From the NCBI GenBank assembly GCA_014377495.1, contig JACMPN010000307.1, forward strand, positions 1-10,347: DNA of 10,347 nucleotides. The letters run 5' to 3'. Positions 1-6,213 of this stretch are shown here, piece by piece. The notes below the pieces were generated by a model, which was not told the origin of the DNA, searched no databases, and saw only the letters and a program-made list of their open reading frames with translations. The position numbers and the translations under genes were made by a program. The stretch is from Candidatus Sericytochromatia bacterium. Its GTDB lineage: Bacteria > Cyanobacteriota > Sericytochromatia > JACMPN01. Position 1 is the first letter of the stretch, and every line of letters begins with the position of its first letter.

Positions 1-2
1 AT

Positions 3-536
3 GCGGCCAAGTTCCACGACATGGACAAGACGCTGAACAAGCTCTATCAGGATTTTCCCGATACCTTCACGGGCGCCGCTGCCGAAGCCGCCCATATCGG
101 CTGGGCCATGAACATCGGCGGCTTTGAGGCGGACGGCAATGCCGAAGGCAAGACGAACGGTCAGCAGATGACCAATGTCACCGACCTGTTGGAAAATGCC
201 GGCGGCGGCCCCACCGTCGGCGGGGTCGCCTACGGCAACGAAAAAGCCAATGCCCTGGGTCTTTACGGCAAGAGCATCGTCCAGATGGACTGCGGCGTCG
301 TGCCCTTTTCCCTCGGGTTCAACGGCCTGACACGGGTCCAAAAGCAGTACAGCATCCGGGTCAATGCCGGCGCCCAGCCGATGGCCACCACCAACGGCGC
401 CCCGGCCATGGTCAACGGACGCTATAACTATCTCCACGAGACGCCGCTCAGCGGGTTGCCCGCCGGACCCCGCATGCAATGGCTGCGACCGGCCCTCTTC
501 TCCATCGTCGCTTCCGAAGCAGGACCGTTGCACTGA
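3..536 (+). CDS. 3' end of an unrecognised gene just upstream of a TadE-like gene (5' partial)
   Basis: The reading frame is open from the first complete codon of the window, so the gene starts upstream; 177 residues and the TGA stop are visible. I do not recognise the product. What is visible is a soluble-looking, Gly/Ala/Asn-rich segment (about residues 27-75) with no transmembrane helix and a single cysteine in 'VQMDCGVV'. The final residues run straight into the TadE-like gene: the stop TGA (534-536) shares its A with the next ATG, so the two are translationally coupled. That position suggests a Tad pilus component, perhaps a TadG- or TadE-family minor pilin whose N-terminal helix lies outside the window. 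This role rests on the neighbours only. That the frame is coding is well supported; the function is open. Confidence 0.8.
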   Translation, partial: AAKFHDMDKTLNKLYQDFPDTFTGAAAEAAHIGWAMNIGGFEADGNAEGKTNGQQMTNVTDLLENAGGGPTVGGVAYGNEKANALGLYGKSIVQMDCGVVPFSLGFNGLTRVQKQYSIRVNAGAQPMATTNGAPAMVNGRYNYLHETPLSGLPAGPRMQWLRPALFSIVASEAGPLH

Positions 537-1228
537 TGCGTCGCCGCCAATCCCGCCAATCCGGTCAGGGCATTATCGAGATGGCCCTCGTCCTGCCTGT
601 GCTCGTGATGATCATGGCCGCCGCCGGCTACTTCGGCTTTGCCATGACCACTCAGCAGCGGCTGGCCATGGGTGCCAGGCAGGCTGCCCGGGCCGTGTCG
701 GCCGCCAGCAGCATGGCCAACGAAAAAGGTGCGAACCTCTATGTGGCCACCATCAGCGGGGGCACCTACCAGGCGGCGGCGATGGGGGCCCTGGACGGGC
801 TCGATCCCGCTCGCATCACCGTCACGGCACCAGCCTGGGGACGCGCAGCCCGTCCGGTCACGGGCATGGGCGCCTCTTCCCTGACGGGTGTCGGCAGTGG
901 TTTCGCCGCCCTGTTCACGTTTACCAATCCTGCGGCCAAAGCATCTCCGCCCTTTGTGGCCGGCTGCCTCTTTTACGGCTGCACGCTCAACTACCGCCTG
1001 CAGGAGCTGGACTGGCTGGCCACCTTGATGGGTCAGCGGGCCACGGGCCTGACCGTCTCTGCCACCTGTGTGATGCCCGGCGAGCTGCCCATGCGCGGAT
1101 TTGCCCCGCAACCCATCGGACTCCTGGACCTTAACCAGGGCCTGATCAAGCAGGCTGCGGCGGATCCGCTGGGCGAGGTCAAATACACCAATATGCCCAA
1201 GCTCGTCAAAATGCCGGGCATACCTTAA
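536..1228 (+). CDS. TadE-like minor pilin (pseudopilin) of a Tad/Flp pilus
   Basis: Predicted 230-residue inner-membrane or pilus-associated pseudopilin. Residues 10-36 carry the TadE signature: a basic head (MRRRQSRQSGQG), then a Glu (E15) and a Pro (P21) inside a hydrophobic helix 'IIEMALVLPVLVMIM', the pattern by which TadE-type pseudopilins are recognised and processed. The rest is extracytoplasmic, with a closely spaced cysteine pair (C144, C149, 'CLFYGC') and C178 that could form disulfides. I chose the ATG at 536 because it overlaps the upstream stop and puts the basic/hydrophobic head at the N-terminus. An in-frame ATG at 479 would add 19 residues of no recognisable kind that lie inside the upstream gene. 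The C-terminal 190 residues match nothing I know, so TadE-like is a domain call rather than a full-length assignment. Confidence 0.8.
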   Translation: MRRRQSRQSGQGIIEMALVLPVLVMIMAAAGYFGFAMTTQQRLAMGARQAARAVSAASSMANEKGANLYVATISGGTYQAAAMGALDGLDPARITVTAPAWGRAARPVTGMGASSLTGVGSGFAALFTFTNPAAKASPPFVAGCLFYGCTLNYRLQELDWLATLMGQRATGLTVSATCVMPGELPMRGFAPQPIGLLDLNQGLIKQAAADPLGEVKYTNMPKLVKMPGIP

Positions 1229-1287
1229 CCGACTCTTACCCGCTCCCTAACTGCCCACTGACAAGGCTGCTGGACCGAGCGGCGATA

Positions 1288-1313
1288 TCAGTGTTAGATG
1301 GGGATAACACTGA
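1288..1313. promoter_or_regulatory. Perfect 9-bp inverted repeat ahead of cpaB
   Basis: TCAGTGTTA at 1288-1296 is mirrored exactly by TAACACTGA at 1305-1313 around an 8-nt centre (GATGGGGA). It ends 18 nt before the cpaB ATG and just upstream of the purine-rich ribosome site AGGGGTGGGA (1321-1330). It is AT-richer than its surroundings. No T-tract follows, so it is unlikely to be an intrinsic terminator. It could be a dimeric repressor operator or an RNA hairpin controlling cpaB translation. Confidence 0.5.
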
Positions 1314-1331
1314 GTCACGTAGGGGTGGGAC

Positions 1332-2543
1332 ATGGCACTCGAACCGATTGATATCCGGGCACGCATCCGCCGCCGGCAGGGCTCTACGAGCCTGCCGCCT
1401 CTGATGACGCCGGTCGTCACCCCGGTGACACCGCCCGCCGCCGAGCAGCCCGAAGCCCCGAGCTACGTGCCGCCGAGCCCGTCTTATACCCCACAGAGCC
1501 AGCCCGCTGCCCCGTCGGCTGCGGCCGCAACCCCGGCTGCCGCCCCGCTGGCGGCGCCCAAAGCCATCAAGATCAAGACCGAGATCAACAAACGGATGCT
1601 GATCGTGGCCCTCGTCTGCGCCGGTGCGGCCAGCCTGCTGATCGTCAGCTACATCCGCAGCAGCGCCGGCGTCCTCGCCGACCAGTCCAAGCTGCTCAGT
1701 GTCGCCACCGTCGCCAAGGACGTGCCGGCCCGGACGATGATCACCAAGAGCATGGTCACCTACACCGATGTGCCGGCCCTGTACGTCCCTGCCAATACGG
1801 CGACCGCCTCCGACTCGATTGTCGGCAAAGTCGCCCTGTCGGCCATGTTTGCCGGAGAGACGATCCACCGCAAGCGCCTGTCCGATCCGAACGCCGAGAC
1901 GGGCTTGGCGGTCAAGATCCCCATTGGCCACCGGGCCATGGCCATGCAGAATAAGCTTGCCGGGCTGGTCAAGCCGGGTGATTTCGTCGACGTCTTTGCC
2001 ACCGTCACCGAAAAATCGAGCAAACAAATCCAGATCGTGCCCGTCCTCCAGCACAGCCTGGTGCTGGCCGTCGGCGCCAAGGTCAATGCCACTGACGACA
2101 AAGCAGTGGTGGGCAGCTATGACACGGCCAACCTGGCCACATTGGCCGTGCCCGACGAAAAGGTCAATTTGTTGACCTTGCTGGAAGAGAAAGGCAACTT
2201 CAAACTCGTCCTGCGAGCCCCGAACGACGAGACGATCATGAAGACGAAGTACAACGACAAGCAGCTGATGACGCTCGTCCTGGGCGCCGAGGAGCTGCCC
2301 AAGCCCAAGCCCGTCCCATTGGCGCCGGTCGCCGCCCCGGTGGTGCATGAGCAGCCGGTCTACCGTGCTCCGGAACGGGCCTACAACCCACCGCCCCGTG
2401 CAGCGGCCCCCCGGGCGGCCGCCCCGGCGCCAGCGAAACCTGCAGCGGCGCCGCCCAAGCCGGCAAACAACGGCCACGTGACGGTCACCGTCATCAACGG
2501 CGGCCATGTCCAGCAGCAGGATCAGGACAAAGGCCCGCAGTAG
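1332..2543 (+). CDS. cpaB: Flp/Tad pilus assembly protein CpaB (RcpC), SAF domain
   Basis: Predicted 403-residue inner-membrane protein that partners the outer-membrane secretin of the Tad pilus. Order of parts: a short basic head (1-18, 'DIRARIRRRQ'), a Pro/Ala/Ser-rich segment (about 20-78), one transmembrane helix (about 89-108), a SAF-type domain (about 122-183, with 'VATVAKDVPARTMITKSMV' and 'FAGETIHRKRL'), then the RcpC/CpaB domain (about 188-300, 'IPIGHRAMAM', 'GLVKPGDFVDVFATV'). A second Pro/Ala-rich tail spans about 322-380 and ends in a Gln/Asp-rich tip. The start is set by AGGGGTGGGA directly upstream. In the CpaB proteins I know the helix sits near residue 5-25, so the roughly 85-residue cytoplasmic extension is unusual. 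The gene lies 103 nt after the TadE-like gene and 144 nt before the secretin, the usual CpaB-CpaC adjacency. Confidence 0.9.
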   Translation: MALEPIDIRARIRRRQGSTSLPPLMTPVVTPVTPPAAEQPEAPSYVPPSPSYTPQSQPAAPSAAAATPAAAPLAAPKAIKIKTEINKRMLIVALVCAGAASLLIVSYIRSSAGVLADQSKLLSVATVAKDVPARTMITKSMVTYTDVPALYVPANTATASDSIVGKVALSAMFAGETIHRKRLSDPNAETGLAVKIPIGHRAMAMQNKLAGLVKPGDFVDVFATVTEKSSKQIQIVPVLQHSLVLAVGAKVNATDDKAVVGSYDTANLATLAVPDEKVNLLTLLEEKGNFKLVLRAPNDETIMKTKYNDKQLMTLVLGAEELPKPKPVPLAPVAAPVVHEQPVYRAPERAYNPPPRAAAPRAAAPAPAKPAAAPPKPANNGHVTVTVINGGHVQQQDQDKGPQ

Positions 2544-2570
2544 CCGGACAAATAATCCGGTTCCCAGTCC

Positions 2571-2606
2571 ATAGCGCCCGGTCGCGAGCCGACAGGGCGC
2601 TATAAT
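2571..2606 (+). promoter_or_regulatory. Candidate secretin promoter: exact TATAAT inside a 9-bp inverted repeat
   Basis: ATAGCGCCC (2571-2579) is mirrored exactly by GGGCGCTAT (2595-2603) around a 15-nt centre, and the right arm runs into an exact sigma70 -10 hexamer TATAAT (2601-2606). No good -35 stands 16-18 bp upstream (CCGGTC at 2578-2583 for a 17-bp spacer), which would fit an activator-dependent or repressed promoter. If it is used, transcription would begin near 2613, giving a leader of about 75 nt before the secretin start. A second, weaker repeat (CCGGA/TCCGG, 2544-2560) follows the cpaB stop directly. Function is inferred. Confidence 0.4.
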
Positions 2607-2687
2607 GCTCAATGACCGGGGTACCAGCGCTGCCGCTGCCGCTCTCGACACCATGCCCGCCTCCGATGAAGGAAGGTCCACCCGCTC

Positions 2688-3704
2688 ATGAAGCGCTCCA
2701 TCCGTACCACCATCGCCGCCATCCTCGTCGCCGGCTGGCTGGGTGCCGCCGTGCCGGCCCGTGCCGACGGCGTCGCCCCCCTGCAGATACCCGTCGGCCA
2801 GATCGGCATCTTCGAAGTGCCGGAGGGCATCCTGACCTTCGCCTCGGGTGACAGCAAGGTCGCGTTGATCCAGGTCATGCCGGGCAACAACCGCATCGGC
2901 CTGATCACGGCCCTGTCGGCCGGTGTGACCAATGTGCTCATCTGGTCCGAAAAGGGGGCGATGCCCCACAACTTCCTCATCGAAGTGCTGCCCAACCGCC
3001 GGTCTGAGCAGATCGTCTGCCGGGTCAAGGTGGTCGAGATCATCACCGGTGACGACGGCAAGGTCGGCATCGACTGGTTCGATCGCATCGGCATTCAGGA
3101 AGCCCTCCCGGACGCCGCCTTCAAGTTCGGCCTGCCCCTGCGGACCGACACGATCACCGCCACGTTGAACACCCTGATCCGTGACCGCAAAGCCAAGCTG
3201 TTGGCCCAACCGACCCTGATGGTCATGAACGGTGAAACGGCCCAGTTTACGTCGGGGGGTCAGATCCCCTATGCCACGATCGGCGGCCAAGGCCAGGTCA
3301 ATGTTCAGTTCCAGGAGTACGGCACCCGCCTGAAAATCACTGGCCAGGTGCAGGGCACTGATACGATGAAGCTCAGTCTCGCCCCTGAGGTCAGCGACCT
3401 CGACAAGGGCAACTCTGTTTCCGTGGGCGGAATCAACTTGCCCGCCCTGTCCACCCGCAAGGCGGAGACGACAGTCCAGGTCCGCAACGGCGAGTCGATC
3501 GTCTTGGCCGGTCTCTTGCAGGACCGGCGTGAAGAGATCGTCCGCAAGCTACCGTTGTTGGGCGATATCCCCTTCCTGGGCAACATCTTCCGCAGCAACG
3601 AGTTCCGCAACACCAAGACGGAGCTTGTCTTCATCGTCACCCCGACGATCCACAAGGGTGGGCTGCTCCAGCCTGAAGGAGCCGTCGGCTCCAAGATGCC
3701 GTAA
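2688..3704 (+). CDS. cpaC: Tad pilus secretin, CpaC/RcpA type (compact)
   Basis: Predicted outer-membrane channel subunit through which the Tad pilus would exit. A Sec signal peptide spans residues 1-26 (basic MKRSIR, hydrophobic core, 'VPARA' before D27). Residues about 30-103 form the small N-terminal domain of pilus secretins ('VPEGILTF', 'PGNNRIGLITALSAGVTNVLIW'). About 107-325 is the secretin domain, with 'LLAQPTLMVMNGETAQFTSGG', 'VQVRNGESIVLAGLL', the hallmark 'LPLLGDIPFLGNIFRS' (288-303) and 'TELVFIVTP' (311-319). At 338 residues it is shorter than typical CpaC; only one N-domain is visible before the secretin fold. The start is supported by GAAGGAAGG (2668-2676), 11 nt upstream. It follows cpaB and overlaps the next gene by one base, so the three are probably co-expressed. 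Confidence 0.92.
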   Translation: MKRSIRTTIAAILVAGWLGAAVPARADGVAPLQIPVGQIGIFEVPEGILTFASGDSKVALIQVMPGNNRIGLITALSAGVTNVLIWSEKGAMPHNFLIEVLPNRRSEQIVCRVKVVEIITGDDGKVGIDWFDRIGIQEALPDAAFKFGLPLRTDTITATLNTLIRDRKAKLLAQPTLMVMNGETAQFTSGGQIPYATIGGQGQVNVQFQEYGTRLKITGQVQGTDTMKLSLAPEVSDLDKGNSVSVGGINLPALSTRKAETTVQVRNGESIVLAGLLQDRREEIVRKLPLLGDIPFLGNIFRSNEFRNTKTELVFIVTPTIHKGGLLQPEGAVGSKMP

Positions 3705-4189
3705 TGGCGGTATCCGTGATGGCGGCGCTCTTGCCGCTCGGACAGCTGCTCGGGCTGATCCTCGTGATCGCACTCGGGACGGCTCCGTCGCTCGTCGCCC
3801 GGCTCATCGGCCTGGTGATCATCGTCGCCATCGCCGTGCTACAGGCGCTCGGGCCATTGCCCAATCTGGTCATGCTGATCTTTGCTCTGGTTGGACTGGC
3901 CTTGGCAATTGCCGCCGACGTCTGGGCGGCGACCCTGCGGACATGGGCCTGGCGGGCCACCAGTCAAGGTGTCTGGGGCTCGATCATCGGTGGTTTCATC
4001 GGGATGTTCCTCGACCTGGGGATGATGGGCTTCATCGTCGGCACCTTCGTCGGGGCGGTCATCGGTGAGATCGTCAGCCGCCGTTGGGGCGGGATCCAGG
4101 TCGTCCGGGCCGCTGCCGGCACACTGATGAACCTGTGGGGTGCCGCTGGTATCAAGCTTTTGGTTGCCCTGGCGTTGCTGGGTCACTGA
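3704..4189 (+). CDS. DUF456 family integral membrane protein
   Basis: Predicted 161-residue inner-membrane protein of unknown function. It is almost entirely hydrophobic, with segments at about 9-27, 31-50, 53-72, 90-108, 108-124 and 145-160. Residues 89-121 carry the small-residue pattern typical of DUF456 ('GVWGSIIGGFIGMFLDLG' then 'GTFVGAVIGEI'), and the length matches the family. The start ATG shares its A with the secretin TAA stop (TAATG), and there is no Shine-Dalgarno of its own, so translation should depend on ribosomes finishing the secretin. An alternative start at 3719 would remove five residues. The strong terminator 17 nt after the stop makes this the last gene of the pilus operon. 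A link with pilus assembly is suggested by the coupling but is not an established DUF456 role. Confidence 0.85.
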   Translation: MAVSVMAALLPLGQLLGLILVIALGTAPSLVARLIGLVIIVAIAVLQALGPLPNLVMLIFALVGLALAIAADVWAATLRTWAWRATSQGVWGSIIGGFIGMFLDLGMMGFIVGTFVGAVIGEIVSRRWGGIQVVRAAAGTLMNLWGAAGIKLLVALALLGH

Positions 4190-4206
4190 TCCGCTGAGTC
4201 GCCAAG

Positions 4207-4248
4207 AGGCGGGTGGCGAGGGTTTAACCTTCGGCACCCGCCTTTTTT
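4207..4248 (+). terminator. Strong rho-independent terminator ending the Tad operon
   Basis: AGGCGGGTG (4207-4215) pairs with CACCCGCCT (4235-4243). An inner stem CGAGGG/CCTTCG (4217-4222 with 4228-4233) extends it across one G-G mismatch, and the run TTTTTT (4243-4248) follows. The layout is a textbook intrinsic terminator for the + strand. Read from the - strand it offers only TCTTGG after the stem, so it is at best a weak stop for the convergent lipoprotein gene. Confidence 0.92.
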
Positions 4249-4283
4249 GTTGTCCGTCAGATAGCGGCGGACGGTGAAGGCAC

Positions 4284-4625
4284 CTACTTGACAGGCGTTG
4301 CGGGCGTCAGGCTTTTGGCGGTGCAAAGCTTTAACGCATCCTGCGTAGTCTTTGACACTTTGTCACTCGGCGGTTCTTTTTTGTCCACTTGGGCTTGGAG
4401 ATACGCTGCGATATCGGCCCTCGTTAGGGTCTTCTTCATCTCGTCTTCGGCGCACGTGGCGACGGCTTCACTGACACCTTGCTTGATTGCATACGCTTTG
4501 GCTTCGCTGTAGAACTTGGCTTCGCCAGCTTCGGTGTTGGCTAAGGCACCAACAATGGAACCAGCGCTACAGCTGGTCATGACGGTCAGGCAGGCAAGGC
4601 CGGCCAGCAACATCCGTGTGGTCAT
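4284..4625 (-). CDS. Small predicted lipoprotein, function unknown
   Basis: Predicted 113-residue lipoprotein that I do not recognise. The N-terminus reads MTTRMLLAGLACLTVMTSC: one Arg, a hydrophobic core and a lipobox-like 'MTSC' with C19 as the likely lipidated residue. The mature part is Lys/Ala/Glu-rich and looks helical ('AKFYSEAKAYAIKQGVSEAV'), with two further cysteines (C58, C101) that could form a disulfide. I chose the ATG at 4623-4625 because AAGAGAGA stands a few bases before it and the signal peptide begins there. The same frame can be opened 29 codons earlier (4712), but that would bury the signal sequence behind a charged stretch. The gene is the only one on the - strand. It runs towards the Tad terminator and away from the CBS gene. 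A periplasmic or outer-membrane location is inferred. Confidence 0.72.
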   Translation of the reverse strand: MTTRMLLAGLACLTVMTSCSAGSIVGALANTEAGEAKFYSEAKAYAIKQGVSEAVATCAEDEMKKTLTRADIAAYLQAQVDKKEPPSDKVSKTTQDALKLCTAKSLTPATPVK

Positions 4626-4822
4626 TCGATCTCTCTTTTCGCAAAAACGGACCTTATCAATCAAGCACCTGTCCCAATCGTAGGTGCAAGCGACCGAAAT
4701 GGAAAGGAGCAAACGTCCGTCATAACAGGATTAGCGGGCCTCACCCCTGATTGGGCCCACATCCGTACCGACTGCCGTCGTCGCCGAGGCCCGATGGCGG
4801 TAGGCTGAGGGGGCTTGGATGT

Positions 4823-4829
4823 AAAGGAG
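4823..4829 (+). promoter_or_regulatory. Ribosome binding site fixing the CBS-protein start
   Basis: AAAGGAG stands 6 nt before the ATG at 4836. It lies inside the reading frame that would begin at the upstream TTG (4815), which argues that the TTG is not the start. Confidence 0.75.
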
Positions 4830-4835
4830 CCTGAA

Positions 4836-5297
4836 ATGTCTGCACCCCTCGTCCGTGACGTGATGACGTCACCGGTGATCACCGTTACGCCGGACACCAC
4901 CGTGTCCGAAATCGCCAGACTGCTGACGACCCGCCGCATCAGCGGTGTCCCCGTCGTGGACGACGGCAAGGTCATCGGCATGGTCAGCGAGGGGGACCTC
5001 CTCTGGAAGGAAGGCACCCTGCACGCCCCGATCTACGTCACGCTGCTCGATGCGATCATCCCGATCGGCGGGCCCCATTTTGACGAGGAGTTGCGCAAAG
5101 CCGCCGGCACGACAGCCAAAGACGTGATGACCAGTCCGGTGATCGGCATCGTCCCGGATGCAGACGTTACCGTCGCCGCCAGTCGGATGCTGGACCACAA
5201 GATCAACCGCCTCCCCGTCATCGACGGGCACGGGCACCTGTTGGGCATCGTCGCCCGTGCTGACCTGATCCGTAGCCTGACCGGGCCTGCGGGCTAA
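4836..5297 (+). CDS. Tandem CBS domain protein
   Basis: Predicted 153-residue cytoplasmic protein made of two CBS motifs and nothing else, a Bateman module of the kind that binds adenine nucleotides (AMP, ATP, SAM) and acts as an energy sensor or regulatory subunit. CBS1 spans about 6-56 ('VRDVMTSPVITVTPDTTV', 'RRISGVPVVDDGKVIGMVSEGDLL'). CBS2 spans about 94-148 ('AKDVMTSPVIGIVPDADV', 'INRLPVIDGHGHLLGIVARADLI'). Each has the DVMTSPV start, the hydrophobic-P-V core and the closing G-[IM]-V-x-x-x-D-L. A 37-residue linker with an acidic stretch (HFDEELR) joins them. Stand-alone proteins of this size are common, and the ligand and target cannot be read from sequence. The strong ribosome site and the divergent upstream gene suggest its own promoter within 4626-4822, but I could not find a convincing one. 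Confidence 0.93.
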   Translation: MSAPLVRDVMTSPVITVTPDTTVSEIARLLTTRRISGVPVVDDGKVIGMVSEGDLLWKEGTLHAPIYVTLLDAIIPIGGPHFDEELRKAAGTTAKDVMTSPVIGIVPDADVTVAASRMLDHKINRLPVIDGHGHLLGIVARADLIRSLTGPAG

Positions 5298-5345
5298 CGG
5301 CCCGCAACGCAACGGCGCCCGATTTACCGGCCCTGTCGGTAAGGG
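5289..5345 (+). repeat. Two small hairpins after the CBS gene
   Basis: GCGGGC (5289-5294) and GCCCGC (5300-5305) form a 6-bp stem with a 5-nt loop that contains the CBS stop codon. Next, TTACCG (5324-5329) and CGGTAA (5337-5342) form a second stem, which can be extended by CCC/GGG (5318-5320 with 5343-5345) across a 3-nt bulge. Neither is followed by a T-run, so they are not clear intrinsic terminators. They may protect the mRNA end or assist rho-independent pausing. Confidence 0.4.
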
Positions 5346-5378
5346 CCCGGAGCGGTCGGCATGCCAACGGTCCGTCAC

Positions 5379-5423
5379 CCCTGATGCCCCACACCAATGG
5401 GGGTGTGGGTCATCAGGGCTTTG
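5379..5423 (+). terminator. Long hairpin between the CBS and TPR genes, possible weak terminator
   Basis: CCCTGATG (5379-5386) pairs with CATCAGGG (5411-5418). After one C/T mismatch, CCACACC and flanking C (5388-5395) pair with GGGTGTGG (5402-5409) around a 6-nt loop, giving about 16 paired bases in all. The sequence after it is CTTTG, a poor T-tract, so termination would be partial unless helped. It is the strongest secondary structure in this gap and could alternatively be a structured leader of the TPR gene. Confidence 0.5.
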
Positions 5424-5531
5424 TCTCCGGCCATTCCGGCGCGACACTGGGTGCCGCCGTCATTGTTGATCACGCTCGGCCTGTGCGGACACAGCGAGAC
5501 AGGCACTAGACACTGCAGGAGACTCATCACC

Positions 5532-6068
5532 GTGGCATCGCAAACGTCCCGTCGGATCAGCGCCGTCATCATCCTGATCGGGGTGACCCTGGCCTCCGCC
5601 GCCATGTTCGTCATGCCCCGGATGACCCAGCCGCCGGAACCGAGTGCCACGCCGTCACCCACCGCAGAGCAGGTTCTCGCCTATTATCAGGCGCTGGTCG
5701 ACAAGGACCCGCAGGACTTGCAGGCGCAACTGGCCCTGGGCAATGCCAATTTCGACAAAAAGGCATACGCCGGAGCGATCAAGGCCTACCAGGCCGTCCT
5801 CCTGCTGGACCCGAAACAGGTGAACGCCCGTGTCGACATGGCGACGGCCTATTATTACGACAGTGTGCCTTCCGTGGCGATCGTCCAGTTCAAAAAGGCC
5901 CTCGAACAGGACCCGGACAACGTCAACGCCTTGTTCAACCTCGGTGTGGTCTATCACAGCCAAGCGCAGTTCAAGGATGCCAAAACAGTGTGGCTGAAGG
6001 CGAGCGGTCTCGCCACAGACCCCAAGGTCAAGACCACGATTGACGAACGGCTGAAAACGGTCTCCTAA
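5532..6068 (+). CDS. Membrane-anchored TPR protein
   Basis: Predicted 178-residue protein with an N-terminal membrane anchor (about residues 9-28, after the basic 'SQTSRR') and a Pro-rich linker ('QPPEPSATPSPT', 34-45). Three tetratricopeptide repeats follow at about 62-95, 96-129 and 130-163, with the usual A-G-x-A/Y-x-x-A-L...DP pattern ('AYAGAIKAYQAVLLLDP', 'VPSVAIVQFKKALEQDP', 'NVNALFNLGVVYHSQAQFKDA'). TPRs bind partner proteins, so this is likely a scaffold on the periplasmic face. I chose GTG at 5532, with AGGAG (5517-5521) 10 nt upstream. The same frame is open back to 5397, but that part lies over a hairpin and lacks protein-like character. Tad loci often include a TPR lipoprotein (TadD); this could be a functional analogue, but it has no lipobox and sits outside the pilus operon. 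Confidence 0.85.
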   Translation: MASQTSRRISAVIILIGVTLASAAMFVMPRMTQPPEPSATPSPTAEQVLAYYQALVDKDPQDLQAQLALGNANFDKKAYAGAIKAYQAVLLLDPKQVNARVDMATAYYYDSVPSVAIVQFKKALEQDPDNVNALFNLGVVYHSQAQFKDAKTVWLKASGLATDPKVKTTIDERLKTVS

Positions 6069-6129
6069 ATGAAGGCTGCCAGGCGTCATCAGGCGGACCG
6101 GTGCGTCTCCGAACGGCGTGGGCCGTGCG

Positions 6130-6159
6130 TTGCGAGCGTAGCCCGGGGTAGGCTAGAAT
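6130..6159 (+). promoter_or_regulatory. Sigma70-like promoter of the CofE-like/GNAT unit
   Basis: TTGCGA (6130-6135) as -35 and TAGAAT (6154-6159, five of six consensus bases) as -10 are separated by 18 bp. Transcription would begin near 6166, leaving a leader of about 48 nt before the TTG start at 6214. The region between the TPR stop and this site holds nothing else I can identify. The leader has a short run of TTGGGC-like repeats (6171-6185). Confidence 0.5.
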
Positions 6160-6200
6160 AAAGAGCCGGTTTGGGCTTGGGCTTGTCTGTCCAGCCTGCG

Positions 6201-6207
6201 AGAGGAG
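6201..6207 (+). promoter_or_regulatory. Ribosome binding site deciding a TTG start
   Basis: AGAGGAG ends 6 nt before TTG 6214-6216. No ATG or GTG in this frame stands at a suitable distance, and translation from this TTG gives the hydrophobic anchor at the very N-terminus. Confidence 0.7.
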
Positions 6208-6213
6208 CCACTG

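Noticed and set aside
364..1134. 256-codon + strand frame overlapping the TadE-like gene
   Set aside because: The translation is Arg/Pro/Gly/His-rich and out of frame with the clear TadE signature.
1236..3290. Open frame of 684 codons on the - strand opposite cpaB and the secretin
   Set aside because: It lies wholly antisense to two well-identified genes, its translation is Gly/Arg/Asp-rich with no domain, and long antisense frames are expected in GC-rich genes.
4665..4687. GCACCT/AGGTGC inverted repeat upstream of the lipoprotein gene
   Set aside because: Only 6 bp with an 11-nt centre and no supporting context.
4677..4705. Possible - strand promoter for the small lipoprotein (TTTCCA, 17 bp, TACGAT)
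   Set aside because: Each hexamer matches only four of six consensus bases, which is near chance level for a 200-base region.
5397..5531. Longer N-terminus of the TPR protein from an upstream in-frame start
   Set aside because: It would lie over the long hairpin's right arm and give a Cys/His/Arg mix ahead of a normal membrane anchor; GTG 5532 has a ribosome site.
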